From: Natronolimnobius sp. AArcel1
GTDB taxonomy: Archaea; Halobacteriota; Halobacteria; Halobacteriales; Natrialbaceae
Direction of reading: 5' to 3'
DNA: 64,000 bases
Assembly: GCF_011043775.1 (NCBI RefSeq)
Contig: NZ_JAAKXY010000003.1
Coordinates: 248,001-312,000 of the forward strand
The position numbers were made by a program, and so were the translations under genes. Every line of letters starts with the position of its first letter. Within the stretch, counting starts at the first letter, position 1. Positions 6,701 through 16,851 of this stretch are shown in pieces. The notes under the pieces are model-generated. The model saw only the letters and a program-made list of their open reading frames with translations, was not told the DNA's origin and did not search any database.

Positions 6701-9700
6701 GTGACGATACACGACATGGTTTACCTGGATCCGTTGGTTGATAACGGGGAAATAAAGCTTGAGGAGATTCACCGCAGGCTACTTCCTGAAACCGAGGAAG
6801 TGAGGATTGCGACTGGATACTTCTATCTTTCCGGGTTCGACCTCCTTCGAGAGGATTTACAGAGTCTACTCGATCCATCTGAACACGAATACGCCCCTAT
6901 GCGGATTCTGATGGGCCGACAGACGGATCAGAAAACAGCTGATGAAATCACAGAGGGACAAAGCTTACGAGATCAATTCCGTGACGAGGTACGGGCCGAT
7001 ATCGCGGGCTTGAACCATGCCCAACTCGATCGGTTAGATCGACTCAAAGAGTTCATCGAGCAGGGCTATGTCGAGATACGTGTTCGAGCGCCCGAACAGG
7101 GTTACTTCCACGCGAAAGGGACGAGTTTCCGTCTCGCGCCCGAAAACCCAGAACTCCGGGATGGTGACACAGATCGCAGAGATTGTGCACTTGTCGTTGG
7201 CTCGTCTAACTTCACTGCCAGCGGACAACGGAATAACATTGAGCTGAATCTGACGACACAGGATCCCCACAAAGTCGAAGACTTCGAAGATTGGTACGAT
7301 AATCAGTGGGCAAACGCTGATGAGTTCAGTGAGGATCTCGTAGACATCATTGAAACGAGCGATCGATACCAGGAGTGGAAGGACCAACAAGAAGACGACC
7401 AAAGTGTAGACAGCGGTGTCGAATTCGGTCAGTATCTCGAACCGTTCGAGTTGTACAAATTACTCGCATATGATGCCCTAAGCGGCAATGTCTGTACGAG
7501 AGATAGCCCACTCTACTACTTCCAATCACTCGGCTATGAGAGCGCCAAAGAAAAGTTGTCCCAGTACAACGGGTGTATCATCTCCGATTCGGTTGGGTTG
7601 GGGAAGTCGTTCATCGGTGGTGAGTTGCTTCATGACTATCGCCAAGGAGGGGATCGCTGTCTCCTAATCGTCCCCGCAAACCTGACCGAGCAATGGATTG
7701 ATCTCCTCCAGGATCAGACCGACGAAGATGGAAACCCGTTCTTTGGGCTCCAAGTTGACGGAAAGCATCTCGATGTCATGTCGATCAGCAAGTTTCAGAA
7801 CCTCTCCTACGAGGAGGTTCAGGAACTCCGAAACGGTTACGATGTCGTTCTAATCGACGAGGCACATCGTTTCAGAAACTTCGGAAAGTGGCGTCCAAAT
7901 CCCGATCACGAGGATGATTACAAGGGAACGCGACGTCACGCAAATCTCCGACAGCTTCGCGGGAAGACGATGATTTTGTTGACGGCGACGCCGATTAACA
8001 ACTCTGCGACCGACCTGAAAAATCTCATCTCGCTGTTTACCGGTTCGGAAGAGCTACGAAACAAGGCGAGTCTCGACTTCAGCGCGTTCGACGAATATAT
8101 CGACTTAGCCGAGCAGCGAAAACGGATCGCAGCCGACAAAGAAGAAGCCTCCGAGGAGGAGAAACAACAACTAACGGATCAGCTCCAACGGCGCTCAAAG
8201 GAGATTTCCAAGATGCTGAACGAGGTGATGGTCCTCCGGACCCGAAAGCACGTCAAGGACGAAATCCTCGACGAGGAAGACTTCGAGATGAGCTTTAAAC
8301 CTCCACATCTTTCCAAGGAGGAGTATTCTCTCCCGCCTGCGTATCAACCGATCTATCGGATGCTTCCCGATGTTATGGATGCGCTCCACCTACCTCATAT
8401 TACAATCAGGAACCCGCAAGGTGGTGGGACACTGAAAGCGCTTTATAAGCTAAATCTACTCAAACGCCTGGAATCATCCACCTATGCGTTCGTCCAGTCG
8501 CTCGAAACCCTCCACGAGAGTGAGCGAGCACTCCTCGGCCTACTTGACTCCTTACCCGAAAACGAAGACATTGATGCACTCCATGACTTCCAAGCTGACA
8601 ACGATGGAGCAACACTTAATGACTTCGTCGAAGGAAAAGATGCCGCAGAAGACCTCGAACAGACGTTAGAAGAGTTCGGATTTGATGCGGGAGTTGTACG
8701 AGCCGATGGCGGAGACGAAGACACAGAGCTTGCCGACGCGACCATAGGCGAGGTTAAAACGTACATTCGGGAGGATCTGACCCTTTTGGCGTATTTCCTT
8801 TCACAGTTCATCGGTGATGTCGCCCATGATACTGGGGCAGTCAGCGATTATGCGGTTGAAACGCGACAGTGGTTGCATGACCGCGACGTCGGTGTCATTC
8901 CGAATGTTTCTGAGGAGGAACTCAACCCTATTCTCTACCCCAACAGTGATTTGAGTGACGTCGATGGGGCAACCCGTGAGTTTTACGAAGCGGTTTTCAG
9001 CCTTCGAGAGTTCCGTGATCCGAAGATCGAACGACTTGGTGAGATCCTCGCCGGATACGACAAGAAAGTACTCGTCTTTACGCAGTACCGAGCGACCGCG
9101 GAATACGTCTATCGGACGCTCCGTAATGATCCCGGGACACCACTCACCGACGCGAATAGCGCCGTCGTCAAGGGCGGCGACGAAAACAAGCAGGAGATCA
9201 TCAAGCGATTTGCACCGGAAGCATCGGGATATCAGCGAACGCTCGCAGAATCCGACGAAAGCGAACTCCAATACGTCATTGCGACCGACACGCTCAGTGA
9301 AGGGGTTAACCTTCAGGATGTCAACGTTGTCGTCAACTACGATCTGCCGTGGAATCCAATGCGGATCGTACAACGTGTTGGTCGCGTGGATCGGATCGGG
9401 AGTACGGCGGACAAGTACGTGCACAATTTCTACCCCGACGGCGACATCGAAGCTGCAATTAAGCTCCTTGAACGTCTTCAGGCAAAGATCAACGACATCG
9501 CATTGATCGTCGGCAAAGAGAACAATATCCTTGATCCAAACGAGGATCAGGTTCTCGAACGAGCTGGCGTCGAAACCGAGAAGACGATCGGTGAGCTCGA
9601 AGTCGAGGAGATCGAACGCTCCTTGCGAGAGTCGCGTGCAGTAGACGACATCAACGAACTCGACGACGCGAGCAAGAATCCACTTCTCCGACACGCTGGC

Positions 9701-10510
9701 AGCGATGAGAACGCTGCTTACGAGCGATATCTGCTGAAAAACGAACTCAACGAAGAGTACGAATTGGAAGCAGATGACTTCGAGTTCGCCGAAGGCTACT
9801 TCGAGGACGATCCAGACGATCGAGATCTCTTGTACACAAATGTCACAGACATGGATGCAGGGCCGCCAGCGGGCGTGTTCGGGTTAGCCCACCTCTGGTT
9901 CGACGAGGAGGACGAATCGCCACTCGGACGAGTACAACGAGCGTTCTACCACAGACGGTTCGGAGGCGACGTCAAGGAGACTCACGTCCGTATGCTACGG
10001 TTCCAACCCGATACCGACGGAGAGCCAATTCGCAAGAATGCGGAGACCTCACGTGTACTCGAAAATCGAGAAGCGATCGAAGATCTCATCGAGAAACGGT
10101 TAGAGTCGATCCGAGAAAGTCAGGTCGAAGGTGCATTCCTGCACGGCGGAGATCACTCCAAAGAGCAGGAAACGTTGATCAGCTTCTGTAGACAGTATAT
10201 CGAACCCCGATTCCAGGACGAACCAACGTCGGGAGATTACGACAGTGCCAGCGATCGTGCGAAGGCTCTACGAAGCCGGCTGGGAGAGGTTGGACTCAAG
10301 AACACAGATGAGGATCAGGTTCTTCGAGACCGTTTCCGCCATAATGATCAATACGAGACGCTACCGGACTGGCCGGTAGAGGAATTCCTCAATGCGCTGG
10401 AGGAGTTCCTTGACGAATATGTGGCTGAATCGACCGAGTATCAGGAGACGTTAGTCGGCGAGAGCGAGGTTCGGGCTCGGTTGGTCTGCTGGGGAGTCGT
10501 GGGCTCATGA
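6701..10510 (+). CDS. SNF2-family helicase with N-terminal phospholipase D-like nuclease domain
   Basis: A 1269-residue protein; GTG 6701 is the first start and ATG 6716 is an alternative. Residues ~25-190 form a PLD-like domain with one HKD motif: 'YFHAKG' (~133) and 'GSSNFTASGQ' (~166). The SNF2 ATPase follows: Walker A-like 'SDSVGLGKS' (~296), 'LIDEAHRFRN' (~385), 'LLTATPINN' (~425), a long helical insertion (~450-780), then helicase C with 'KVLVFTQYRAT' (~790) and 'RVGRVDRIGS' (~892). The last ~350 residues are unknown and helical. It would use ATP to move along DNA and may cut it. Comparable PLD-SNF2 proteins occur in restriction and defence loci; it resembles DISARM DrmD only in the SNF2 part, and DrmA/DrmB are absent. 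Confidence 0.88.
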   Translation: MTIHDMVYLDPLVDNGEIKLEEIHRRLLPETEEVRIATGYFYLSGFDLLREDLQSLLDPSEHEYAPMRILMGRQTDQKTADEITEGQSLRDQFRDEVRADIAGLNHAQLDRLDRLKEFIEQGYVEIRVRAPEQGYFHAKGTSFRLAPENPELRDGDTDRRDCALVVGSSNFTASGQRNNIELNLTTQDPHKVEDFEDWYDNQWANADEFSEDLVDIIETSDRYQEWKDQQEDDQSVDSGVEFGQYLEPFELYKLLAYDALSGNVCTRDSPLYYFQSLGYESAKEKLSQYNGCIISDSVGLGKSFIGGELLHDYRQGGDRCLLIVPANLTEQWIDLLQDQTDEDGNPFFGLQVDGKHLDVMSISKFQNLSYEEVQELRNGYDVVLIDEAHRFRNFGKWRPNPDHEDDYKGTRRHANLRQLRGKTMILLTATPINNSATDLKNLISLFTGSEELRNKASLDFSAFDEYIDLAEQRKRIAADKEEASEEEKQQLTDQLQRRSKEISKMLNEVMVLRTRKHVKDEILDEEDFEMSFKPPHLSKEEYSLPPAYQPIYRMLPDVMDALHLPHITIRNPQGGGTLKALYKLNLLKRLESSTYAFVQSLETLHESERALLGLLDSLPENEDIDALHDFQADNDGATLNDFVEGKDAAEDLEQTLEEFGFDAGVVRADGGDEDTELADATIGEVKTYIREDLTLLAYFLSQFIGDVAHDTGAVSDYAVETRQWLHDRDVGVIPNVSEEELNPILYPNSDLSDVDGATREFYEAVFSLREFRDPKIERLGEILAGYDKKVLVFTQYRATAEYVYRTLRNDPGTPLTDANSAVVKGGDENKQEIIKRFAPEASGYQRTLAESDESELQYVIATDTLSEGVNLQDVNVVVNYDLPWNPMRIVQRVGRVDRIGSTADKYVHNFYPDGDIEAAIKLLERLQAKINDIALIVGKENNILDPNEDQVLERAGVETEKTIGELEVEEIERSLRESRAVDDINELDDASKNPLLRHAGSDENAAYERYLLKNELNEEYELEADDFEFAEGYFEDDPDDRDLLYTNVTDMDAGPPAGVFGLAHLWFDEEDESPLGRVQRAFYHRRFGGDVKETHVRMLRFQPDTDGEPIRKNAETSRVLENREAIEDLIEKRLESIRESQVEGAFLHGGDHSKEQETLISFCRQYIEPRFQDEPTSGDYDSASDRAKALRSRLGEVGLKNTDEDQVLRDRFRHNDQYETLPDWPVEEFLNALEEFLDEYVAESTEYQETLVGESEVRARLVCWGVVGS

Positions 10511-10564
10511 ATAAATAGCCGATAATAGTCGGTCATATAATCCATGGCATGGGCAGAAGCGTTG

Positions 10565-10795
10565 TTATAGATCTGAAGCGGGTCGGAGGTCTCTCCATCG
10601 GAGGTGTTCGGTTGTGCCATCGTCAATCTGGACGTTAAACAGATACGAGTCGCGTGAATCCCCTGTTTCTTGGCCAGCGTCATCCTCGAATATTTCGACG
10701 ATTGTACCGTGTTTTCGATGGAGTCGTTCATGATCGGGATCGTCCTTATCCGGAATATCGACTCGAATCCGATCTCCTACCTCAAATCGTCTCAT
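10565..10795 (-). CDS. Small SH3-like fold protein
   Basis: A 76-residue protein starting at ATG 10795 (MRRFEVGDRIRVDIPD). The pattern 'VGDRIRVDIPD...HGTIVEIFED...YLFNVQIDDG...LRWRDLRP' has the regular strand spacing of small SH3-like barrels of the KOW/L21e or Tudor kind that bind nucleic acid or protein. It is the last gene of the minus-strand run after the NucS-like gene. No function can be named; a role as an accessory subunit of the locus is inferred from position. Confidence 0.65.
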   Translation of the reverse strand: MRRFEVGDRIRVDIPDKDDPDHERLHRKHGTIVEIFEDDAGQETGDSRDSYLFNVQIDDGTTEHLRWRDLRPASDL

Positions 10796-10906
10796 TGGTT
10801 GCTCTTACTGCTACTCTACCCTGTCAGTTACGGCTAATACAGGTCAACAGGAGTTGCGTGACTCTTTCGATAACACGCCAGAGAAGACTGTTCGACACCC
10901 GTAGAT

Positions 10907-11941
10907 CTACCAATCAATATCTCCCACTTCCGTTTTGCGTAACTCTGTAAGTGTCATGTCGTATTTTGTATGCCGCCAGTATGGGTATCCGTTTACGTTG
11001 AACTCACGGCCAGTAGTCTCTTCGAGAACCGTCTGTGCGAGTTTCGTAAATGAATACTCAGCGCCGTTTTCGAGCCACTCTACGTTATCACTTCGTCCCG
11101 TCTTCCCAGTGATTCGTCCGCGCCAGAAATCGTCATCTGGATCAAAACGATGGTCGGCATCATCAGGAACACTCCCTTCATCAAACACTACGATATCACC
11201 TTCTTCGACGATCCCTGCTTCCAGAAGGACGGTAATCGCTCGTTCAGCGCGGGTTGACGACCGGCTTTGTTGTCGCTCCTTCTCCCGACGTTTCGCCATG
11301 TACTCTTCAGCTTCTGGAATCGGAAGCATACGGCGAGAACTCACATAGACGTCCTCACCTTCCGTACGATGCGCTTCGAGTTCTACACAGGTGATGTCCA
11401 TGCCGAACTCTCGTTCGAGCCAGATAACTGGCGTAGTAATTTCGGGCCCGAAGCTACCAGCTGCGAGGAGAATCCGAGGCCTATCGTCGAGTGCAAACTC
11501 AGCATAGCCGTCACCAGTTATGGATGCAACCTCGTCACCGAGAAATTCGGCAAACCGTTCCCCGACATCTTCCGGGGTGAGTTGTTCGTGATCGCCGCGT
11601 TCGTTCCAAAAGGTTCGATAATCCTGCTGGAGTTCCTCAGCGCTGATCGTGGAACAGTAACTGGCGTATTTGATCGCCTGTAGATCAGTCGTGTTGTCTG
11701 CTCTGTCTCGCTTAAGTTCGACGACGACCAGTTTCCCCTCTGGATCAAGTGCAAGCACGTCAGGCCGCTCAGTGGTCCTGTCGAACTTGGCGTACTGGGA
11801 CGCGACGACGAGCAGTTCTTCTCCAAGCATAGACGGGTTCTGGATGATCCACTCCTCGATGTTTGCCTCCGCGACATCGATGGCTTCAAAGCTAGTGCGG
11901 GAAAGAGAACGAACGTCGTCACCGTCGATATGAAATACCAT
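10907..11941 (-). CDS. NucS/DUF91-like endonuclease with C-terminal RAMA-like domain
   Basis: A 344-residue protein. The N-terminal ~170 residues have the NucS/DUF91 PD-(D/E)XK pattern: 'EANIEEWIIQNPSMLGEELLV' split by a loop, 'RPDVLALDPEGKLVVVELKRD' split at the turn (D at ~60, E-x-K at ~76-78), then a Q-x2-KYA helix. The C-terminal ~110 residues ('LLEAGIVEEGDIVVF ... NGYPYWRHTKYDMTLTELR') look like the RAMA domain, found with restriction enzymes and adenine methylases and thought to read modified DNA. The gene follows the methyltransferase by 38 bases, so it is a good candidate for a restriction subunit that senses its methylation. Confidence 0.75.
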   Translation of the reverse strand: MVFHIDGDDVRSLSRTSFEAIDVAEANIEEWIIQNPSMLGEELLVVASQYAKFDRTTERPDVLALDPEGKLVVVELKRDRADNTTDLQAIKYASYCSTISAEELQQDYRTFWNERGDHEQLTPEDVGERFAEFLGDEVASITGDGYAEFALDDRPRILLAAGSFGPEITTPVIWLEREFGMDITCVELEAHRTEGEDVYVSSRRMLPIPEAEEYMAKRREKERQQSRSSTRAERAITVLLEAGIVEEGDIVVFDEGSVPDDADHRFDPDDDFWRGRITGKTGRSDNVEWLENGAEYSFTKLAQTVLEETTGREFNVNGYPYWRHTKYDMTLTELRKTEVGDIDW

Positions 11942-11979
11942 TACCGCAGAGTTCTCAATAAGACGTAATCAAATTACGG

Positions 11980-14900
11980 CTACTCACATGGCCCGATATC
12001 GGTCAATTCGTCGTACTTGTCTAGCACCATCTCGAAATACGGCTCATCCATCAACCGTGGGTTCTCAACTCGGTGGAAATCGTTGAGGACAAACTCCGTA
12101 TCTTCACGATTGAGCCCATAGGCATGGAATGCAGCGGCGTCAATTTCGGCTTGTGAGCGACGACGAGCCTGCTCGTCTACAGCTGGCTTGATGCCGTTTA
12201 GCCGATCTCGCATCTCTTCGAAATCTTCACCGTAACAATTGAGGCGAGCTGCTCGTTCTGAGATGTAATGGAACCATTCAGTGCCTTTGGTGAGACGAGG
12301 AATTTGACTCTCCTCAAACTTGTACTTGACAATGTGAGTCTCAATTTTCCGCCTCATTAGGTAATCAAACGGGATGCTATTAAGCAGGCCGAGTGCTGCA
12401 AATAGCTCTCTATCAGAGAAGATTCTTTTATAGGCTGAATGAAGACTGTCCGATTGTAAATCATTTTCATCTGGTTCAATGTAGTATGGCCGAAACGATT
12501 GTAGCGTTTCTAAACATGCCGTTCCGGGAGGAATCACCGCTGCAACGAGTGTACGCTCATTCGTCGAATTTGTAACGTTCCGATATCCAATTCGATATTC
12601 CGTGAAGTCAGGGAGTAAATCACTAGGTTTTAGCCCCCTTCCCCGCTTTTCTTTCAGAAGATCATTCACAAACTGCTTCTGCGATTTGCTAGTTTCCGGT
12701 CCACCGAAGTTGTTGTAAATAGCTTTTTTGAGCCGTCCCTTGTTGAATGCCTTCTGTCGGATTCTTGCCCTAGCACTCTTATCCGGATCCTCAGATTCTA
12801 TACTCCAGTATCTCGGCCCATCTAACTCTTTATCAATCTTATTATCGTGTAGATACTGGTGGATGTTCGCACCTCCATATATCGGATAATCTCCTTCATT
12901 TTCGGTTTCAACAAACCTTCCCTTATCTGTAGGTTCGTGAAGTTCCTTAGTTACTAAGTCACCCCACCAGGCGTGTTCCTCTTGATTGCCTACTGGTGGG
13001 TGATCTAAGATTTTCTTAAGCACATTTGCTTGCTTTTGAGATGTGACTGAAGGGAATATTCCGGCACCCGGAGAAAAGTTCTCAAGAACTGACCTAGGTA
13101 TTTCTACAGATTCGCTGTCAATATATTTGAGTATCTCAGTATCTGTATGGCCAAAGGTTCCAATAACAGACTCTGTTCTGCCAGATGATTTGAAAGTTAT
13201 TATTCCAAATTTGTACTGGCCGTGTATCTGCTCAAAAATACCTTTGTTTTCAAATCCTACAACTGATTCTAATGAATTCTCGTCAAGAAGATGTCGTCGT
13301 AGATCCTTCGCAATTGCTCCTGTGAATACAAAACCTGGTAAAATTAGGCTAACATAGCTCTCACCAGAAACGATATTAAACGTCCTTTCAAGGAAGAGAG
13401 CAGATAGATCATTTTCACTTGCGATAGTCTGGCCAGCGATTTTGGGTGTTTGTAACTGGTATTCTTGACTGTTGTTGAAAAAGTCCGCTCGCCACTCTAG
13501 ATTTAGTTTATACTCTTCCCAATCATCATGCACCTCCTCACTTTCTAATAATTGTTTCTGTATCTCATCCTTCTGGTCAGCATTATATGTCCGAAATGTC
13601 TCATCATATTTTGAGAAGAAGTCATCTCGATTAGGGCTCAAAACCTCCCATGGAGGGTTTCCGATTATTATGTCAAATCCTCCGTCCCTGTATACAGGTG
13701 CAAACTCCAATACCCAATGAAAAGGGCAAAAATCTTTAATTTCATCCAAGGAGATCTCTGTTATTCCAGAGTCATAGAATTGTTCGAGTACCTTCTTATC
13801 CAATTCTTCACTATGTGACTCAATTCTTGCTTCAGCTAACTTCCGGGCATTTGTCGCCTCTTTTGCACTCGTAGAACCCTGATGACGCTCAATCGCTTCA
13901 ATTACATCCTCATACATTTCCTTAACACCGGTTCCTGTGCCGCCGCCGTAGTTCGTTAACGCTGCATCGCCATCCGCATTTGCTACTTCAACGATCTCGG
14001 TGAATCCGATCAGTGAGTTCCCTTGGCGAATGTTGAAGTCGATATTTGGAAGCGGTTCAACCTCATTCGGTTCGTCCTCTATATCTGCAACCATTGAAAG
14101 CCACAGTCGAAGTTTGCAAATTTCGACAGCACCGTCGTCAATGTCTACGCCATATAGGTTGTTCAGAATAATCTCTCGCTTAGCGTAGAGCGTCTTACTC
14201 CCCTTGCGACTCTGTATATCTTGTAGTTCATCTCGCGTCCGACTCGATAATTCCCAGCTACGGCCCTCCTGCTCCAGTTCTTCAAAGAATTCCAAACACT
14301 GAAGATAAATATCGAGTAACACATCTTGAGCTGCCAGTAGGAATGCTCCGCTACCTACTGCTGGGTCAAGCACTCGTGCATCTTGAAGAATATCGAAATA
14401 GAGCGTTTCTACGTGATCAGTCTGTACGTCGGCTGTTGGCCCTTGCTGAGTGATTGTCCCTCCGTCAGCTACAACTTCATCACCAGTCGTCTTTGCATCG
14501 AGACTGCTCAATGCGAAGATGTCGTCAATCTCTTCGTAGTCGGCATCAACGGCTTCGTTTAATTGATCCAAGAGATAGGGATGAATAGAACGGCGGGCCA
14601 TGAACCCGGTGATCTCTTCGGGCGTGTAGTACGCGCCCATCTCCTTCTGGTTCACTGTCTGCTCGAAGATGTGACCCAAGACCGCAGGGGAGAGATTCTT
14701 CGGATCGACGATATCCAGCCGCTCATCAACGTTCCAGTTCCACTCCGAGAGGAAGTCCAGAATCCGACCGAACAACTCGTTCGTCTCCTCGGCTGACTCA
14801 CCCAGCTTAGCGTTTGGAAATTCCTCTTCGACGGGATTCGTGGTGAACAACCCACCGTTCAGATATGGTAGACTGCCGAATTCCGGATCTCGCTTCCCTT

Positions 14901-15612
14901 CAGCGAGAAGATCGAAGAACAGCGGATCGTAGAACTCCTCATACACATCCTCATCCTCGCCAGCGACCCGTTTGTGATGTTCGTGTAAGTACTCGGGATT
15001 CCGATCGAGGAGGCGCTTCTCCTGGATGAAGTAGAGAAAGATCATCCGATCGAGCGTAACTTGGACATATCGCTGTTTAGCGTCGCCTCGATCGTCTGGG
15101 ACGCCGCTTACTTCTTGGACGAGTTCCGTCCGAAGCTTCTCGAAGTCCTCGTAGAACTCCTTGACGATTTGCTGTGTGTCGTAGAGATCTCCATAGATAG
15201 CAGCGGTAGAACCGTATTCGATTTCGTTGAGTTTCTGGAGAATGGTATTCTTCTCACCGCTATCGCTAGTGAACTGCGACTTGCTGAACGAGAGCTTCTG
15301 GTGTTTGATCTGGCCGTGTTGCTGGCCAAAGGTTCGAACTCGCGTGATGAACGTGAATTCCTCGAAATCGTTTGTCGCAACGAGATTCGTATGCCGGCGG
15401 TCGGTGTCTTCTGGTTTGAAATCCGTTGCAGATTCTCCGAGTCCAGCCCGTACAAGGACGATGAACTCGTCATCAGCAAGTTGGAGTACTAACTCGTGAT
15501 CGTCACCGAGATTGGGGCGAGGTTTTAGCCCGCGTTTTTCGAAGGAGGCTGCAATATCCTGTAGAGAGTCCCAGCTGGCAACATCGGACGCGGTGATCTG
15601 CTGGAGAGTCAT
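11980..15612 (-). CDS. Eco57I/PglX-like type IIG adenine-specific DNA methyltransferase
   Basis: A 1210-residue protein. The N-terminal ~300 residues form the helical region found in type IIG and BREX PglX-like enzymes ('LDRMIFLYFIQEKRLLDR', 'LPYLNGGLF'). The methylase core follows: 'GAYYTPEEIT' (~327), SAM-binding motif I 'VLDPAVGSGAFLLAA' (~413), and catalytic motif IV 'IIIGNPPW' (~645), meaning N6-adenine methylation. Residues ~650-1100 are the target-recognition region. Coding DNA at about 12390-14000 is much AT-richer than the N-terminal part, hinting that the recognition segment came from another source. There is no clear N-terminal nuclease motif, so cutting probably rests with the neighbouring nucleases. 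Confidence 0.9.
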   Translation of the reverse strand: MTLQQITASDVASWDSLQDIAASFEKRGLKPRPNLGDDHELVLQLADDEFIVLVRAGLGESATDFKPEDTDRRHTNLVATNDFEEFTFITRVRTFGQQHGQIKHQKLSFSKSQFTSDSGEKNTILQKLNEIEYGSTAAIYGDLYDTQQIVKEFYEDFEKLRTELVQEVSGVPDDRGDAKQRYVQVTLDRMIFLYFIQEKRLLDRNPEYLHEHHKRVAGEDEDVYEEFYDPLFFDLLAEGKRDPEFGSLPYLNGGLFTTNPVEEEFPNAKLGESAEETNELFGRILDFLSEWNWNVDERLDIVDPKNLSPAVLGHIFEQTVNQKEMGAYYTPEEITGFMARRSIHPYLLDQLNEAVDADYEEIDDIFALSSLDAKTTGDEVVADGGTITQQGPTADVQTDHVETLYFDILQDARVLDPAVGSGAFLLAAQDVLLDIYLQCLEFFEELEQEGRSWELSSRTRDELQDIQSRKGSKTLYAKREIILNNLYGVDIDDGAVEICKLRLWLSMVADIEDEPNEVEPLPNIDFNIRQGNSLIGFTEIVEVANADGDAALTNYGGGTGTGVKEMYEDVIEAIERHQGSTSAKEATNARKLAEARIESHSEELDKKVLEQFYDSGITEISLDEIKDFCPFHWVLEFAPVYRDGGFDIIIGNPPWEVLSPNRDDFFSKYDETFRTYNADQKDEIQKQLLESEEVHDDWEEYKLNLEWRADFFNNSQEYQLQTPKIAGQTIASENDLSALFLERTFNIVSGESYVSLILPGFVFTGAIAKDLRRHLLDENSLESVVGFENKGIFEQIHGQYKFGIITFKSSGRTESVIGTFGHTDTEILKYIDSESVEIPRSVLENFSPGAGIFPSVTSQKQANVLKKILDHPPVGNQEEHAWWGDLVTKELHEPTDKGRFVETENEGDYPIYGGANIHQYLHDNKIDKELDGPRYWSIESEDPDKSARARIRQKAFNKGRLKKAIYNNFGGPETSKSQKQFVNDLLKEKRGRGLKPSDLLPDFTEYRIGYRNVTNSTNERTLVAAVIPPGTACLETLQSFRPYYIEPDENDLQSDSLHSAYKRIFSDRELFAALGLLNSIPFDYLMRRKIETHIVKYKFEESQIPRLTKGTEWFHYISERAARLNCYGEDFEEMRDRLNGIKPAVDEQARRRSQAEIDAAAFHAYGLNREDTEFVLNDFHRVENPRLMDEPYFEMVLDKYDELTDIGPCE

Positions 15613-15725
15613 GGCGAATCGGAGACACTCATTGCATAAGAAATGTATGGTAACCTGACTACAATGACTACTCTCTCTGTAGACTATTTTTTGCTCCTAT
15701 CCGGTAAAATACCCTCTCCCGTTAG

Positions 15726-16850
15726 TTACGCTGGATCTGTATCCGGTTCTTTCGAAACACCGATGCCATATTCATCAAGCTGGCGCTGCTTACCAATTTC
15801 AGCAACCACACGTTCCTCGCATTCGTCCCTCAATTCGTCCTTCATATCCTCGATTCGCCACTCAACCCATTTGTCCTCTAAGACCCTTTCAAGATCGTCT
15901 TTGGCTGTATAGTTCGAGACAATTTTAAACTCAGCACGATCATCTTCCCACTCAGACAGGAAGTTAATCCGTTTTCCAGCCTCGATCAACTCGTTAACAA
16001 TCTCTGAGATCCGTTCGTCGGTATAATTCAATGCGCTGTTAGAAACGTACTCCTCTATATCCTCCCGGTCAATACACGGGTGTCGGTCTTCTACCCGGCG
16101 TGATTGCACGACAACGCGCAATCGATCAACGATGATCGATGTTGGCAAGACGTCCGCTTGTCCAAAACTCGTCGTCACCCGATCTAATTCTCCATTCAAC
16201 GACGCCACATCGTGTGTATGTCTTCGATCAAGCTCTTCGAGCATCGCATCCGGGTCTTCGGCTTCGAGGTTGTCAGGAAACGATGTTGGCCTAGCTTGAC
16301 GGATCCACAGGGTGTCTGAATGCGCATCCACCACCCACGTGATGAACTCCGCGCCTGTCTCGATAATCTCTTTAGCGATCTTATCACCGTGGTTGACGTA
16401 CGTCACCACCACAAATTCCATGTGGGCAATCTCACTACCGAGATACTCCTCCTCAATGTACCCCTTGTGCTCCTTGGCTACCTCTTTGCGTTCCTGTAGT
16501 TGATTCACTACGGTTGAAGCACTGGCCGGAATCGATGATTTCGCTTCACCGAAAATCACGCTCCCATCGAGGTTCCAAAGTAGAAAATCGAAGTTCGGGA
16601 CGCCAAGTTCCTCAAGTGGTTCAGCGGTGATGAATTTGTATCCAGCGGGTTCTCCCTGCGCGAATGGGAAGATTGAGTAACTGATGAGTTTTCGATGATG
16701 GCGCTGGACGTCAATTTCCTCACGGAGGTTTTCGCGCTTGGATTGCTCCGGGAATTCTCGAAGCTTATGATGGATGCACTTACCGTACAGTCCACGGTAT
16801 TTCGTTTCTTGACCCTCCAGCACCGATTCGGGAGGATCAACGTTTGTCAT
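15726..16850 (-). CDS. Putative PD-(D/E)XK nuclease with C-terminal winged-helix region
   Basis: A 374-residue protein. The core 'PNFDFLLWNLDG' (D88) and 'VIFGEAKSS' (E102, K104) followed by a long helix 'STVVNQLQERKEVAKEH' is typical of PD-(D/E)XK nucleases. 'HMEFVVVTYVN' is the next core strand. Residues ~270-330 look like a winged helix ('IDREDIEEYVSNSALNYTDERISEI' split after the first helix). Its ATG lies one base after the stop of the 365-residue gene, so the pair is translated together. No known system with this pair is recognised; a nuclease plus partner defence module is inferred. Confidence 0.65.
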   Translation of the reverse strand: MTNVDPPESVLEGQETKYRGLYGKCIHHKLREFPEQSKRENLREEIDVQRHHRKLISYSIFPFAQGEPAGYKFITAEPLEELGVPNFDFLLWNLDGSVIFGEAKSSIPASASTVVNQLQERKEVAKEHKGYIEEEYLGSEIAHMEFVVVTYVNHGDKIAKEIIETGAEFITWVVDAHSDTLWIRQARPTSFPDNLEAEDPDAMLEELDRRHTHDVASLNGELDRVTTSFGQADVLPTSIIVDRLRVVVQSRRVEDRHPCIDREDIEEYVSNSALNYTDERISEIVNELIEAGKRINFLSEWEDDRAEFKIVSNYTAKDDLERVLEDKWVEWRIEDMKDELRDECEERVVAEIGKQRQLDEYGIGVSKEPDTDPA

Positions 16851-16851
16851 A

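Noticed and set aside
6701-10510. DISARM system
   Set aside because: The SNF2 helicase and methylase fit loosely, but no DrmA or DrmB (DUF1998) gene is present, and the PLD domain is fused to the helicase rather than separate.
10441-10620. Minus-strand 59-codon frame starting MAQPNTSDGET
   Set aside because: It overlaps the end of the SNF2 helicase gene and the end of the SH3-like gene in other frames, and has no family-like pattern.
11980-15612. BREX system based on a PglX-like methylase
   Set aside because: PglZ, BrxC-like ATPase, BrxA and BrxB genes are absent.
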